NCBI GenBank assembly: GCA_905215395.1 | Contig: CAJMQA010000010.1 | Location: 1-24,737 of the forward strand | DNA from: an uncultured bacterium | GTDB lineage: Bacteria; Bacteroidota; Bacteroidia; Bacteroidales; Marinifilaceae | DNA length: 24,737 nt | Reading direction: 5' to 3' | Shown here: positions 5,856 to 15,050 of the stretch, in pieces | Numbering within the stretch: position 1 is the stretch's first letter | How the letters are laid out: each line of letters starts with the position of its first letter | Notes under the pieces: model-generated | Databases searched by the model: none | What the model was told of the DNA's origin: nothing | The model's input: only the letters and a program-made list of their open reading frames with translations | Position numbers and translations under genes: made by a program

Positions 5856-7418
5856 TTAATTATATTTTTCGTCAATATCGATAACTTTTTCACAAAAGCC
5901 GGTTTTTTTAAATAAAAATTCGAGATGCGTTCCTCCGGTAGAATTGACCTCGTAGAAAACAACTCCTCCCCGTTTTTCTGTCAAAACCAAATCCTGTACA
6001 GCCAAACGTATCTGCTGGGAAATTTTTGTTGCAGCGGGATTCTGATCTGTCGGGGCTGCGACTGTGATGTCTGTAAATTTTATTCCGGTTACTTTCATTT
6101 TTTCCTGTTTCATATCTTTTTGCAATACCTCCAAAGAAGAAGCCGTTGCAGTTGTTAACTGGTTGGCAGCGAATGAGTAAACACCGTCTTCTGTTGCATA
6201 CATAAATACATCCTTGTATTTATCGTTAGCTCCGAAACCGATCGCATTTTTTAAATTTGGTGCCACAATATCCTTTATTTCTATCTTACTCAGGCTCTTG
6301 AATTTTGCGCCCAGAAAAGAAAATTTATACAGATAGTGCTTGTGTTCTTCAACATCTTCAAGTAGCATCCATCCAGCCATTTTGGGTTCGGATAATGTCC
6401 CCCAGCATTTTAATTTCAGGTTTTCTCCCAATCTGTCACAATCGAAATGGCCGGGATCGCTTTCATCTTTGGGTAAAGTCGATAAACTACCCTTATTCCA
6501 GGTTCCATGATAAATCAGACGGTTGTGTAGCTGATCGAAAAATATGGGTTTTCCGGAAACGATGGCCAATGCATCGGGTGCTGCGGAATATTCAGCTTGT
6601 TCATTTATCAGCACTAATCCGGGTTCCCAGTTGATGGCCTTCATATTTATTCCCCTTCTGTGTACAATGCCATTCACTATAATGTAATCTATCTGACTAC
6701 TTTTATAATAAAACTCCGGACACAGTATGCTGGTTGCCGGGGTAACATCAAAGGCATCCCGTATCGGTTTTATTTTTTCAAATGATAACGGACTGGCAAT
6801 CATTCCTCCGTTTGCATCATTACAAAAAATCAGTTCCTGCTTAAGAAAAGGGGCAAACTTATTGGGATTTACCGAAAATATCCGCACCGGATTGCGGCCT
6901 GCCAGTTCTTTGTTGGCTTCTGTATACACATTTGTCAATACTGTTTTTTCGGTATTATCCTGTATGAAATTTATCCTGGCTTCTCCGTTTTCTTCACACA
7001 GCAGGACTGTTCCTTTGGTGAACTGTGTCGTTACCTCTAACTTCATTTCCTTCCGGTAATGTACTCCGGTTTTTTTATCTGTAACCTTAAATACGAGCGT
7101 GTAATCCTCTCCCGGAGTGAGCAGGGACGGTTCGATCAGTACGTTCAGATTTTTTGTTTGTCCCAAAGTATCGGCTTCATTCCTGCTGGTCGGAGTGTAG
7201 GCATACCACAGATAGGAGAGATCCGACTCGTCGTTTAAGGAGGTAGAAACGGAAAACTCTGGCTTCAGATATCCATATAGCATAACAGAATATTTGTCCT
7301 GTAATCCGTTGATGGATACCTCGTTCAATGCTTTGAAATCATGTACGGTTTTATCGTCGACACAGCCCATGAATATTGTCAGAAACAATAGTTGAGTTAT
7401 AATATTGATTGTTTTCAT
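5856..7418 (-). CDS. PKD-like family lipoprotein (cassette 1)
   Basis: 520 residues. The signal ends in a lipobox (TIFMGC, Cys19), followed by VDDKTVHDFKALNEVSINGL. Residues 35-130 have a PKD/Ig-like beta pattern (YSVMLYGYLKPEFSVSTS, then LSYLWYAYTP and YTLVFKVTDKKTG), as in the PKD-like lipoproteins that accompany Bacteroidota SusCD-DUF4843 operons. The remaining 390 residues contain beta-type segments and aromatic motifs (NRLIYHGTWNKG, YLYKFSFLGA, VFMYATEDGVYSFAA) that could form a propeller-like domain, although I cannot define blades. It lies 18 bp after the DUF4843 gene and 12 bp before the thioredoxin-like gene. An outer-membrane surface lipoprotein with a ligand-binding accessory role is most likely (inference). 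No catalytic motif was noticed. Confidence 0.8.
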   Translation of the reverse strand: MKTINIITQLLFLTIFMGCVDDKTVHDFKALNEVSINGLQDKYSVMLYGYLKPEFSVSTSLNDESDLSYLWYAYTPTSRNEADTLGQTKNLNVLIEPSLLTPGEDYTLVFKVTDKKTGVHYRKEMKLEVTTQFTKGTVLLCEENGEARINFIQDNTEKTVLTNVYTEANKELAGRNPVRIFSVNPNKFAPFLKQELIFCNDANGGMIASPLSFEKIKPIRDAFDVTPATSILCPEFYYKSSQIDYIIVNGIVHRRGINMKAINWEPGLVLINEQAEYSAAPDALAIVSGKPIFFDQLHNRLIYHGTWNKGSLSTLPKDESDPGHFDCDRLGENLKLKCWGTLSEPKMAGWMLLEDVEEHKHYLYKFSFLGAKFKSLSKIEIKDIVAPNLKNAIGFGANDKYKDVFMYATEDGVYSFAANQLTTATASSLEVLQKDMKQEKMKVTGIKFTDITVAAPTDQNPAATKISQQIRLAVQDLVLTEKRGGVVFYEVNSTGGTHLEFLFKKTGFCEKVIDIDEKYN

Positions 7419-7436
7419 CTTGATTGGAATTTAAAA

Positions 7437-8153
7437 TTAAAAAGGATCCCATACGGTGATCAGATTTCCGTTTTCATCTTCGACTTTGTGGATGGCGTAA
7501 TATTCACAAACGGCACGCCCCCAGTTCATCCAATAACGATAGCCATTGAGATTGGCATAATTATAACATTCTTCTTTCGTTAAAGGAAAATCATGATCCA
7601 TCATAGTCATACATTGTGTATGTTTTACTTTGGAATACTCTCCGAAATAGAGATACAATAAATCGTCCCAGTAGGTTGGTTTTATCAGCTGATTGGTTAA
7701 CATCACACGCATTTTTAATTTGTTGGGATATCCTAAGTCGAAATCTTCTGTTGCTGTCAATGAGAGTTCCAGCATTACTGTTTTTTCGTCCAGTTCACTT
7801 CCTTTATTCATAACGATCAGAGGAAAACTCTCTACTGATTTCCCTTTTCTGAATTCAAAAGTTTCAGGTAATGCGACATAATGCTCCCCGGCAATTGCAG
7901 TGGATTGTTTTCCGGTGGTTATTTGGTATTTGCCGTTCCTTTCTAATACCTGTCCCAGTAATTTCACGTTAATATAAAGGGTATCAATCTCTTGTCTGCT
8001 GATTTGAAACGAATAAGTCAGACTATCGGCTTCTGTTGTATAATCAGGAAAATAAAGAGATGCTTTGTCTGTATATATCATTTGTTCATTATCCGAACAG
8101 GCCTGAAAGAAAATAAAACCTGCCAATAGTAAATATAAATATTTCATAATCAT
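7437..8153 (-). CDS. DUF4843 lipoprotein (cassette 1)
   Basis: 238 residues. A short signal ends in FFQAC (Cys19). The mature protein opens with YTDKASLYFPDYTTEADSLT, then YSFQISRQEIDTLYINVKLL and AIAGEHYVALPETFEF, the order typical of DUF4843, a beta-sandwich family encoded behind susD in many Bacteroidota operons. Starts at 8153 (MIMKY) and 8147 (MKY) are both possible; the first is used because it lies only 4 bp from the susD stop. The C-terminal third is rich in Tyr, Trp and Met (GYRYWMNWGRAVCEYY), suggesting an aromatic contact surface. The molecular function of DUF4843 is not established to my knowledge; a surface accessory to SusCD is inferred from its constant gene neighbourhood. Confidence 0.82.
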   Translation of the reverse strand: MIMKYLYLLLAGFIFFQACSDNEQMIYTDKASLYFPDYTTEADSLTYSFQISRQEIDTLYINVKLLGQVLERNGKYQITTGKQSTAIAGEHYVALPETFEFRKGKSVESFPLIVMNKGSELDEKTVMLELSLTATEDFDLGYPNKLKMRVMLTNQLIKPTYWDDLLYLYFGEYSKVKHTQCMTMMDHDFPLTKEECYNYANLNGYRYWMNWGRAVCEYYAIHKVEDENGNLITVWDPF

Positions 8154-8157
8154 ACGT

Positions 8158-9585
8158 TTATTCGATTAAACCAAAATCTAATTCATCATCCGGTAAAGGT
8201 AGTACAAACACTGTTTCAGGATCAATGGATACTTTTTTGAAAACGCCGATCTGATTTTCATTCAGCCGTTTGTAGTAGTAAAACATTTGTCCTTCACACA
8301 TAAACTCTTTACAATATTCTTTACAAATTTCCGATTGTAAATCATTTGTTGCAGATAAGGGTGCCAGTCCGCGATAGGCGCGTAATTTATTCAGATAATC
8401 CAGACCGTTTGTTGCAGCACATTCCGCAGCAATATAATACAACTCCGATAAATGAAGCATCGGGATCATTTTAACTGAAGAATATTTATTCGGCATGACT
8501 ACAGTGCTTTTATCTGTTTCCTGAAACCACAGTTTTAGACGATAATCATCGTCCGACGGGTTTTGTAAAGCGTATAACTTGCTTCTGTTAGCAACTGTCA
8601 TACCCAATCCTTTAAAACTTTTTGAGAATCCGGTTTCTTTAATGTTTTCTCCGAAATAGGCGTCGATATTATCGGCCATATTGTTCTTTTCCAGGCAGAA
8701 CAATTGTTCTGTAAGAAAGATCCGGTCGCTACCAGAAGCTGAGGAGACCAATTCAAAGGGAGTTACAGGGGAGTCGTCAGGATTGCCGATGATTTCCTGA
8801 GCTGCCTGTAAAGCTGCATTCTTATTTTCTGCGTACAATTGTACCCTTGCCAATAAAGCGGTCACAGCATAATAATTCAAATGTTTTACCCGGTTTTTCA
8901 GTAAAGGATGTTCTTTTTGTTCACTGATCAATTCTGTATAATTGGGACCATAGGAATCGACTTCCCGCATCAATTCCCTGGCAGTATTTAAATCTGCTAT
9001 GATTTTCTTCAGGGTTCCCTCTACCGTTTGTTGTTCCTGAGGCATGTTCGTATAATTTTCCAGATAAGGTATTGCTTTCCGCTCTTTTCCCATCAGCGGG
9101 GAAGGGGCGAATAGCCGCAACATATCAAAATGGAGCATACCACGCAAAGCCAGAGCTTCTCCTTTATAAATCCGGTATACTTCCTTCGAAGAAAAAACAG
9201 CTTGCTGTTTATCAATGAACATCAGCATGGCATTCAGATTTGCAATTGCTTTATACTGATTGCTCCAGATCTTTTTCAGTACACCTTTATCATAAGGTTC
9301 TTCATAGAGATAGTCTTTGGTTTTGATATATTCGTGTGAACTGGAGGTGATCTGGTCATAATATTGTGCCAATACATCCACATATCCGAAACTCAATTGC
9401 CTGCCGTAAGACTGAGGAGTGGAAATCAGCGAGTATACTCCGGTCAGTACATCCCGGAAGCCACTTTCATGCTGGAACAAATCTTCGGCTTTTACATCCG
9501 ATTTCGGAGAGACATCAAACCAATCCTGGCATCCGGTAAAAAGGACAGCCAGAGTGTATAATAGTAAATATTTTGATTTTTTCAT
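8158..9585 (-). CDS. RagB/SusD family outer-membrane lipoprotein (cassette 1)
   Basis: 475 residues. The lipobox LFTGC (Cys19) is followed by QDWFDVSPKSDVKAEDLF, the usual SusD opening. Family segments include YKGEALALRGMLHFDMLRLF (TPR helix, around 140-160) and a C-terminal LSELYYIAAECAATNG helix, then CKEYCKEFMCEGQMFYYYKR, where SusD proteins typically have the EfxgEGxrfyDlkR signature. SusD lipoproteins cap the SusC barrel at the cell surface and bind the ligand before import. The gene starts 13 bp after susC. The C-terminal signature has several extra cysteines (CKEYCKEFMC). Ligand specificity cannot be read from the sequence. Confidence 0.93.
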   Translation of the reverse strand: MKKSKYLLLYTLAVLFTGCQDWFDVSPKSDVKAEDLFQHESGFRDVLTGVYSLISTPQSYGRQLSFGYVDVLAQYYDQITSSSHEYIKTKDYLYEEPYDKGVLKKIWSNQYKAIANLNAMLMFIDKQQAVFSSKEVYRIYKGEALALRGMLHFDMLRLFAPSPLMGKERKAIPYLENYTNMPQEQQTVEGTLKKIIADLNTARELMREVDSYGPNYTELISEQKEHPLLKNRVKHLNYYAVTALLARVQLYAENKNAALQAAQEIIGNPDDSPVTPFELVSSASGSDRIFLTEQLFCLEKNNMADNIDAYFGENIKETGFSKSFKGLGMTVANRSKLYALQNPSDDDYRLKLWFQETDKSTVVMPNKYSSVKMIPMLHLSELYYIAAECAATNGLDYLNKLRAYRGLAPLSATNDLQSEICKEYCKEFMCEGQMFYYYKRLNENQIGVFKKVSIDPETVFVLPLPDDELDFGLIE

Positions 9586-9598
9586 ATCTTGGATCTAT

Positions 9599-12500
9599 TT
9601 AGAATGTTATTTGAACAGAAGCCGAATAGTTGCGGGCAAACGGGTAGGAAGTTCCTCTTTCCATCTTGACGGTCGAAGCCCTGAATATATCATTTCCGAT
9701 AAGCGAAACTTTTAAACGCTCAATTCCGATTTTTTTCAGTAGTATTTTGTCAAATTGATAAGATAGGTTCAGAGACGACAAAGTGACATAATTTTCCTGT
9801 TCTATAAAACGGGAAGTGGGCATGGTTGTCGTTGTATTATCGATGGCTTTGAATTTTGCAACATCTCCTGCCTGTTTCCAACGGTCATACAAGACACGCC
9901 GGTCTGCATTTCTGGTGGGATCGACGTTTTCAACTTTGTCTACCAGAGTCTGATTGTAGATATCTCCTCCGTAACTATACCGGAAATAGGCATTTAACTG
10001 AAAGCCTTTGTATTTTAACATTGTACCGAAATTACCCTCAAATTTGGGGTCTTTATATCCTAAAGGTTTATAATTTCCCGTACTCCACTGATTTGTTTTT
10101 TCTCCGTTTCGTGCAATGAATACTTCTTCTCCAGTATTTGGATCTATACCGATAGATTCGTTGGCCCAAATCGTGTTGATCGATTTACCTTCCTGATAAC
10201 GAACTACGGGTTTTTTATTTTCTTCGGTATTTGTATTATCATCCTGCATTTTGTTATAAGCAGCCAGAGCATCGTTTAATTTCATCAAACGATTCTTATT
10301 TTTTACAACATTGAAGAATACGTCCCATTGAATGGCTTGCTCTGCATTTTTTACCAAAACAGCGCGCACGTTAAATTCCAGACCTTTATTCTCGATTTCT
10401 CCTAAATTGTCCTTGTAGCTTTGGAAACCTAAGGAAGGTGCAAGTAACACATCTATCAATACGGATTTGGAAACGTCTTTGTAAATATTGAAATATCCGC
10501 TTAAACGATTATTTAATAAACTGAAATCTACTCCGACGTTCAGTTTTTCAGTTTGCTGCCATTTCAGGTCGGTATTTCCGAATGCCTTTAACAAGGCTCC
10601 GATGTAACCGTCGTATGATTCTCCTTTGATATCCGGATCTTTGTACGAATACATCATCAGGGCCTGATAGGGATAAAAATTCTGACCTCCGGTCGTTCCC
10701 CAGGATCCTCTTACCTTTAATTCATTGATGCAGGCAGAATTTTTCAGTCCGCTTTCATTGTGCATGTTCCAGGCTGCCCCGACAGAACCGAAAGTTCCCC
10801 ATCGTTTGGAAGAACCGTATATCGAAGATCCGTCGCTTCGTACCGAAAAATCCAATAAATACCTGTTATCATAACTGTAATTGAAGTTTCCCACTACACC
10901 CATCAGACGGCTGATATCATAATTACCGGTCGGTTTGTCTCCTTCCTTATACTCGATACCCATCCCGATGTGGTCCATGTTATCGTTCGGAAAATTATAT
11001 GCGGTGGTTATAAAATGATCCGTTGTCGATTGGGTAACATTCCACACCAGCGTTGCATTGAATAAATGTTTGTTTATTTGCTTCATATAGGAAAGCATGA
11101 TATTTCCGTCGTAGGAAAAGTTTTCCGTAACTTTTTTTTCATAACTTCCTTTCAGGCTGCTTTCGTAAAATGAATTATGCCCGGCAGGTAAAAAGTTGTC
11201 GCCTATGGTTACTTTTTTGCTCAATGAGATAGCCCCTTTTAATTTTATTCCTTCCCAAATATCCCACTCTACTGAAAAATTATCGATCAGGTTTTGGTAG
11301 TGAGTTTCTGATTTGGTCCCCAAGGATGCGTTGTACAGAGGATTTAATGCATATTCGTCATCTCCGGCTTTCAATACCTGTTGCACATTTCCATTCTCAT
11401 CATAGGGATACAAGTAGGGGTTCATGTAAGTATATTCAGAAAATGAACCATAGGGAGAATTTTTCTGCTTTACGTAATCGTAAGTCAGATTATTCATAAA
11501 ACGTAAATTCTTGTACCGGTACTGTAATTTGATTCCTATACCTATGTTTTGCCTGCCTGATTCTTTGATAATTCCTGTTTTATTCTGATAGTTCAGATCG
11601 AGGCCATAGCGCAAACGGGCATCTCCTCCTTCCAGCAACAGTGAATGTTTGTGTCCGAAGTCCATGCCGTGTATGGGCAATTTTATCCAATCCGTATTTA
11701 CACCGGATTCGACCAATTTCCGCCGTTCGTTGTAGATCTCCTGCAATTTTTCATATTGGTTAATATTAGTGTGTGAATATAAACCGGCTAGTTTTTCATA
11801 CTCTAATTTCTCCCGGGCATTCATCAGATTGTAATCGCTCAAATCAGCAAAACTGAAATCTCCGGAAAATCCGTAAGTTACCCTTAATTCTCCCATTTCC
11901 GGAGCTTTTGTTTCGACTACCACTACACCGTTAGCTGCCCGCGAACCGTAAATAGCTGTTGCTGCTGCATCTTTTAAGATACTTATACTTTTTACCCGGT
12001 TCGGGTCTAAATCGAAAATCTTTTCCGCAGAGACTTCGAACCCATCCAGTATAAAGGTCGGCATATTTGGAGAATTTTCGTATTCCGATTCCAGATTTCC
12101 CGCACCGTGGATCTGAAATTCAGGAATGGTATTCGGATCGCTACCCATTTCTATGTTATCCATCAGTTTGAAGGACGGGTCTACCACAGATAAAGCAGAT
12201 AGTATATTTCCGGTAGATATTTCACGTAGTTTTTCTCCGCTGAAAGTGGTGGCGGCACCTGTATAACTGTCTTTTTTTCTGGTAAAATAGCCTGTTACAA
12301 CAACTTCATTGAGAGCTTCATTCTCCGGATTCAGGATTACTTTGATATTCTTTTGGTCTTGTTTTATCAGAACTTCTTCTGTTTTCATCCCTACGAAAGA
12401 AAATATCAGTACAATGTCTTTTTCCTCTGCTATTTTCATGCTGAATTTACCGTCGGCATCAGTCGATGTGCCGAGCATTGTTCCTTTCAGGAGAACACTG

Positions 12501-12937
12501 ACTCCCGGTAAAGGTTGGCCCGTATCGTCCATAACCGTCCCGTTTAACGTTCTTTCCACTATTTTTTGCGGTTTGCCTTGTCCGGGAATAATGACAATGA
12601 TGTCGTCCTGGATTTCATAGCTCATATTCCGGACTGGTAATAATTCCTGTAATACTTTTTGTAAATCATCGTCCTGAACCTGGATGGTTAACGGTTTTAT
12701 CCGGGCCAACTCGTTGTGATTGTAACAAAAAGATATTCCGGTCTGTTTACGCAATTCCTGAATTACTTCCAGTAAACTGACATTTTGCATATCCAATTTT
12801 ACTTTCTTCTGGGCAAACGTGGCTGCCGTCAGATTCACTGAAAACAGCAACACTAAGAAAATTATTAATTTCATTCGCAGAATTTGCAGAAGACATCTTT
12901 CCCCCGGGGAATAATGTCCCGTTCGTTTTTTTTTCAT
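9599..12937 (-). CDS. SusC/RagA TonB-dependent transporter with STN domain (cassette 1)
   Basis: 1112 residues. A basic 21-residue extension precedes the hydrophobic signal (MKLIIFLVLLFSVNLTAA, cleavage near TFAQ-K). Domains in order: STN (about 48-118), which contacts FecR in Fec-type signalling; carboxypeptidase-regulatory-like (129-203); TonB-box-like EVVVTGY (211-217); plug (222-345) with the SusC signature LKDAAATAIYGSRAANGVVV; beta-barrel to the end, finishing with Phe as outer-membrane barrels do. It imports ligand captured by SusD using TonB energy. The presence of STN and the adjacent fecI-fecR pair predict ligand-dependent autoinduction. The gene is 131 bp downstream of fecR, with a hairpin in the gap (12982-13012). 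The start at 12937 is chosen because the lysine-rich extension is common in STN-bearing SusC proteins; the MKL at residue 22 is the alternative. Confidence 0.95.
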   Translation of the reverse strand: MKKKRTGHYSPGERCLLQILRMKLIIFLVLLFSVNLTAATFAQKKVKLDMQNVSLLEVIQELRKQTGISFCYNHNELARIKPLTIQVQDDDLQKVLQELLPVRNMSYEIQDDIIVIIPGQGKPQKIVERTLNGTVMDDTGQPLPGVSVLLKGTMLGTSTDADGKFSMKIAEEKDIVLIFSFVGMKTEEVLIKQDQKNIKVILNPENEALNEVVVTGYFTRKKDSYTGAATTFSGEKLREISTGNILSALSVVDPSFKLMDNIEMGSDPNTIPEFQIHGAGNLESEYENSPNMPTFILDGFEVSAEKIFDLDPNRVKSISILKDAAATAIYGSRAANGVVVVETKAPEMGELRVTYGFSGDFSFADLSDYNLMNAREKLEYEKLAGLYSHTNINQYEKLQEIYNERRKLVESGVNTDWIKLPIHGMDFGHKHSLLLEGGDARLRYGLDLNYQNKTGIIKESGRQNIGIGIKLQYRYKNLRFMNNLTYDYVKQKNSPYGSFSEYTYMNPYLYPYDENGNVQQVLKAGDDEYALNPLYNASLGTKSETHYQNLIDNFSVEWDIWEGIKLKGAISLSKKVTIGDNFLPAGHNSFYESSLKGSYEKKVTENFSYDGNIMLSYMKQINKHLFNATLVWNVTQSTTDHFITTAYNFPNDNMDHIGMGIEYKEGDKPTGNYDISRLMGVVGNFNYSYDNRYLLDFSVRSDGSSIYGSSKRWGTFGSVGAAWNMHNESGLKNSACINELKVRGSWGTTGGQNFYPYQALMMYSYKDPDIKGESYDGYIGALLKAFGNTDLKWQQTEKLNVGVDFSLLNNRLSGYFNIYKDVSKSVLIDVLLAPSLGFQSYKDNLGEIENKGLEFNVRAVLVKNAEQAIQWDVFFNVVKNKNRLMKLNDALAAYNKMQDDNTNTEENKKPVVRYQEGKSINTIWANESIGIDPNTGEEVFIARNGEKTNQWSTGNYKPLGYKDPKFEGNFGTMLKYKGFQLNAYFRYSYGGDIYNQTLVDKVENVDPTRNADRRVLYDRWKQAGDVAKFKAIDNTTTTMPTSRFIEQENYVTLSSLNLSYQFDKILLKKIGIERLKVSLIGNDIFRASTVKMERGTSYPFARNYSASVQITF
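12892..12918 (-). other. Inverted repeat at the 5' end of susC1 coding region
   Basis: GACAT (12892-12896) and ATGTC (12914-12918) flank a GC-rich core (TTCCCCnGGGGAA type) within codons 7-16 of the transporter gene. One internal mismatch interrupts the stem. The other susC gene has a comparable hairpin at almost the same codon position. It may affect translation start, but coding constraint is an alternative explanation. Confidence 0.45.
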
Positions 12938-12981
12938 ACTTTTGTTGAGTTAATGTTAAAAGATTTTAATTATTGACACAC

Positions 12982-13012
12982 AACCGGAAGGTGTCGGAAG
13001 CACTTTCCGGTT
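12982..13012. promoter_or_regulatory. Hairpin in the fecR1-susC1 gap
   Basis: Arms 12982-12993 and 13001-13012 make a 12-bp stem (AACCGGAAGGTG with CACTTTCCGGTT) around a 7-nt loop. On the plus strand the odd pair is a G-T wobble and a T-run follows (TTCCTTTTTA). On the minus strand, where the genes lie, it becomes an A-C mismatch and no T-run follows. It may be a readthrough attenuator or an mRNA end for fecI-fecR. The rest of the gap (12938-13068) is AT-rich, and I found no exact TAnnTTTG element in it. Confidence 0.6.
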
Positions 13013-13068
13013 CCTTTTTATTTTAAAAGTTTGCATTTCACCTTGCCATCTGGCTTTTCGAACATTTT

Positions 13069-14220
13069 TTATTTTAATTTGACTGTAATGGTTTTATCTA
13101 TTATATCGAACTGTACATTCGTAGTTTTTGAAATCATATTCAAAATCTTTTCACAGTTGTCATAACGCTTTAAATCACCGGTAAATACCAGATCGCCTGC
13201 TGCCGGATTCTGATAAAAGACTGTGATATCATACCAACGGGCCAATTTTTTCATAATGCTTTCAAGCCTTTCGCTTTCGAAAATGATTGCGCCGTGTTGC
13301 CAGTTACAATATAATGCCGTATTTACTTTTCTTACCTGGCAGTTATGGGAATGTTTATCAAATATGACTTGTTCTCCCGGCGTAATAACCCGTGTTCCTA
13401 TATCCGGATGACTGAATTCAACTTTTCCTTCTACCAGAGTGGTCTGAAGTTCCGTTTCATCGGGGTAAGTACTCAGGTTAAAATCGGTTCCTAAAACCCG
13501 GATACTGCTTTCTCCACAACAAATAATAAAAGGACTTGTTTTATCCGGAGCTACCTGAAAATAGGCTTCACCGCTGAAGCTTACCTTACGTTCGCCGGAT
13601 GCAAAAGTTTTTGGAAAGGTCAGGCGGCTTTCGGAATTCATCGTCACTTTTGTGCCATCAGGCAGGGTCAGTTTGAATTCTCCGGCCCGCGGAACCCAAA
13701 TAACCTGTTCTCCCTGAATATGTCTATTCTTGTCTGAAGACCGGGCGTGTGATGACAAACCGGCTATAATACTATCCAGTGAGGAATTTTCATCCAAAGG
13801 AATTTTTTCTCCATTATCGGAAATTAATAATGCCTGGGTACTGCCCGGTATTATTTCCGCTAGCTGGTATGGAGAGGTTGGTTTTGTGTGTGGATTTTTT
13901 ATTAACATCCAGGCTATACCGGTAATTATAAGCGGTAGAGTCAGAATGGCTGCGTATTGCAGAACCTTTTTGATCACTAATTTACGCTCTCTTTGGCGTT
14001 TGTGAATTAAAAATTCTTTCCAAACCTCTTCCTTGTCGATATTCAGAGTGTCCCGGCCTGTCAGGTAACGTTCGAAAAAATGTTCTGCCTTTCTGTAATA
14101 ACTTCTGTTTTTTTCACTTTCTTCCCACCATTTTTCAAAAGATCTCTCTTCCTCATGTTTATTCATTCCCCAGATTTTTCGGAGCAATGTATCTCTTGTC
14201 AATGATTTTTTAGATTTCAT
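13069..14220 (-). CDS. fecR: FecR-type anti-sigma factor (cassette 1)
   Basis: 383 residues. The cytoplasmic N-terminal part (1-85) contains WWEESEKNRSYYRKAEHFF, typical of Bacteroidota FecR. One membrane segment follows (about 86-107, VLQYAAILTLPLIITGIAWM). The periplasmic FecR domain (176-272) includes PRAGEFKLTLPDGTKVTMNS, SGEAYFQVAPD and RVLGTDFNLSTY, and the C-terminal DUF4974 domain (about 314-381) includes ESIMKKLARWYDITVFY. In the Fec model the periplasmic part receives the signal from the transporter's STN domain, and the cytoplasmic part holds and releases the sigma factor. It lies 50 bp after the sigma gene on the same strand and upstream of the transporter, so this is a complete sensing module. 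Neighbouring cysteines CC at 234-235 are unusual but of unknown meaning. Confidence 0.93.
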   Translation of the reverse strand: MKSKKSLTRDTLLRKIWGMNKHEEERSFEKWWEESEKNRSYYRKAEHFFERYLTGRDTLNIDKEEVWKEFLIHKRQRERKLVIKKVLQYAAILTLPLIITGIAWMLIKNPHTKPTSPYQLAEIIPGSTQALLISDNGEKIPLDENSSLDSIIAGLSSHARSSDKNRHIQGEQVIWVPRAGEFKLTLPDGTKVTMNSESRLTFPKTFASGERKVSFSGEAYFQVAPDKTSPFIICCGESSIRVLGTDFNLSTYPDETELQTTLVEGKVEFSHPDIGTRVITPGEQVIFDKHSHNCQVRKVNTALYCNWQHGAIIFESERLESIMKKLARWYDITVFYQNPAAGDLVFTGDLKRYDNCEKILNMISKTTNVQFDIIDKTITVKLK

Positions 14221-14270
14221 ATCTGTTTTTTATAGAGACACATGAACTCTAAAAAAGTAACACAGATTTT

Positions 14271-14846
14271 TTATAAATTTTGATTGAATTCTATCATTTC
14301 TTTTATCCACAGTAATAAAAGGCTTGTTGAAGGGAGTTTACTACGGATTTTTTTATAGGCACGGGAAACCTGATTTTTTACCGTACCCTCAGAAAGTTTC
14401 AGTTCGTCGGCAATGTCTTTGCTTTTTTTTCCCTGGATCACTTTCATGAGAAAAATCTCCCGGCATTTTTCCGGAAGTTCCCCTAATGCCTCCTGTAACT
14501 GTTGTTCTATCAGCTCATCGGGATGAAATTCTTTAGAGTCGTCTTCCAGATAAGTCTCCAGAAATTGTTCGTAATGTGCTTCACGTATTTTGAGATGGCG
14601 GATGTGATTCAGGCAGCGGTTGCGTACTGCTTGCAGAAGATATATTTTCAGTGAAGCAGATTTTTGAAGTTTTAATCCTGAATCCCAAAGTTTAAAAAAG
14701 AGTTCCTGAACAATATCCTTCGCCTCATTTTCGTCATACACATAACTCTGTGCAAATAAAGTCATCGGGATAAAGTATAAATCATACAACTGCCGAAAGG
14801 CCCCCTCATCACGCTGTATTAAACGATCTGTTAAATTACTGTCCAA
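14271..14846 (-). CDS. ECF sigma-70 factor (FecI-like, cassette 1)
   Basis: 191 residues. Region 2 (about 10-80) contains KDIVQELFFKLW, the -10 recognition helix area, and AVRNRCLNHIRHL. Region 4 (120-170) contains LPEKCREIFLMKVIQGKKSK and the helix-turn-helix DIADELKLSEGTVKNQVSRA. The hydrophobic tail (STSLLLLWIKEMI) is common in Bacteroidota ECF factors paired with FecR. Its role is to direct RNA polymerase to the cassette 1 promoters when FecR is relieved. It is the first gene of the minus-strand run, and a -7-type element lies 42 bp upstream of the start (14888-14895). Confidence 0.93.
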   Translation of the reverse strand: MDSNLTDRLIQRDEGAFRQLYDLYFIPMTLFAQSYVYDENEAKDIVQELFFKLWDSGLKLQKSASLKIYLLQAVRNRCLNHIRHLKIREAHYEQFLETYLEDDSKEFHPDELIEQQLQEALGELPEKCREIFLMKVIQGKKSKDIADELKLSEGTVKNQVSRAYKKIRSKLPSTSLLLLWIKEMIEFNQNL

Positions 14847-14887
14847 GAACCAAATAATTGAGTAAATGATATTTTGTTTTCTGTGGC

Positions 14888-14895
14888 CAAAGATA
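14888..14895 (-). promoter_or_regulatory. Bacteroidota -7 element upstream of the cassette 1 sigma gene
   Basis: Minus-strand TATCTTTG matches the TAnnTTTG consensus exactly and lies 42 bp before the start codon. I did not find a clear -33 TTTG at 19-21 bp further upstream, so strength is uncertain. Confidence 0.5.
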
Positions 14896-15016
14896 AGAAA
14901 TAAAAATGAAATTGAAAACAGAATAGAAAAAGAAGGTTGTAAATAAGGGCTTTAGGCATGATTGAAAGACGGAGCAAGGTCAAATGAAACCAATAAAAAG
15001 TTAACTTAACAAAACC

Positions 15017-15024
15017 TATTTTTG
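15017..15024 (+). promoter_or_regulatory. Relic -7 element in front of the anSME pseudogene
   Basis: TATTTTTG matches TAnnTTTG and sits 26 bp before the ATG at 15051, a typical leader length. It is AT-rich on both sides, with no clear -33 box. It may still fire and produce a non-coding transcript antisense to nothing except, further on, the 3' end of the cassette 2 sigma gene. Confidence 0.4.
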
Positions 15025-15050
15025 TACTATAAATAAAAAAACAAGGAATC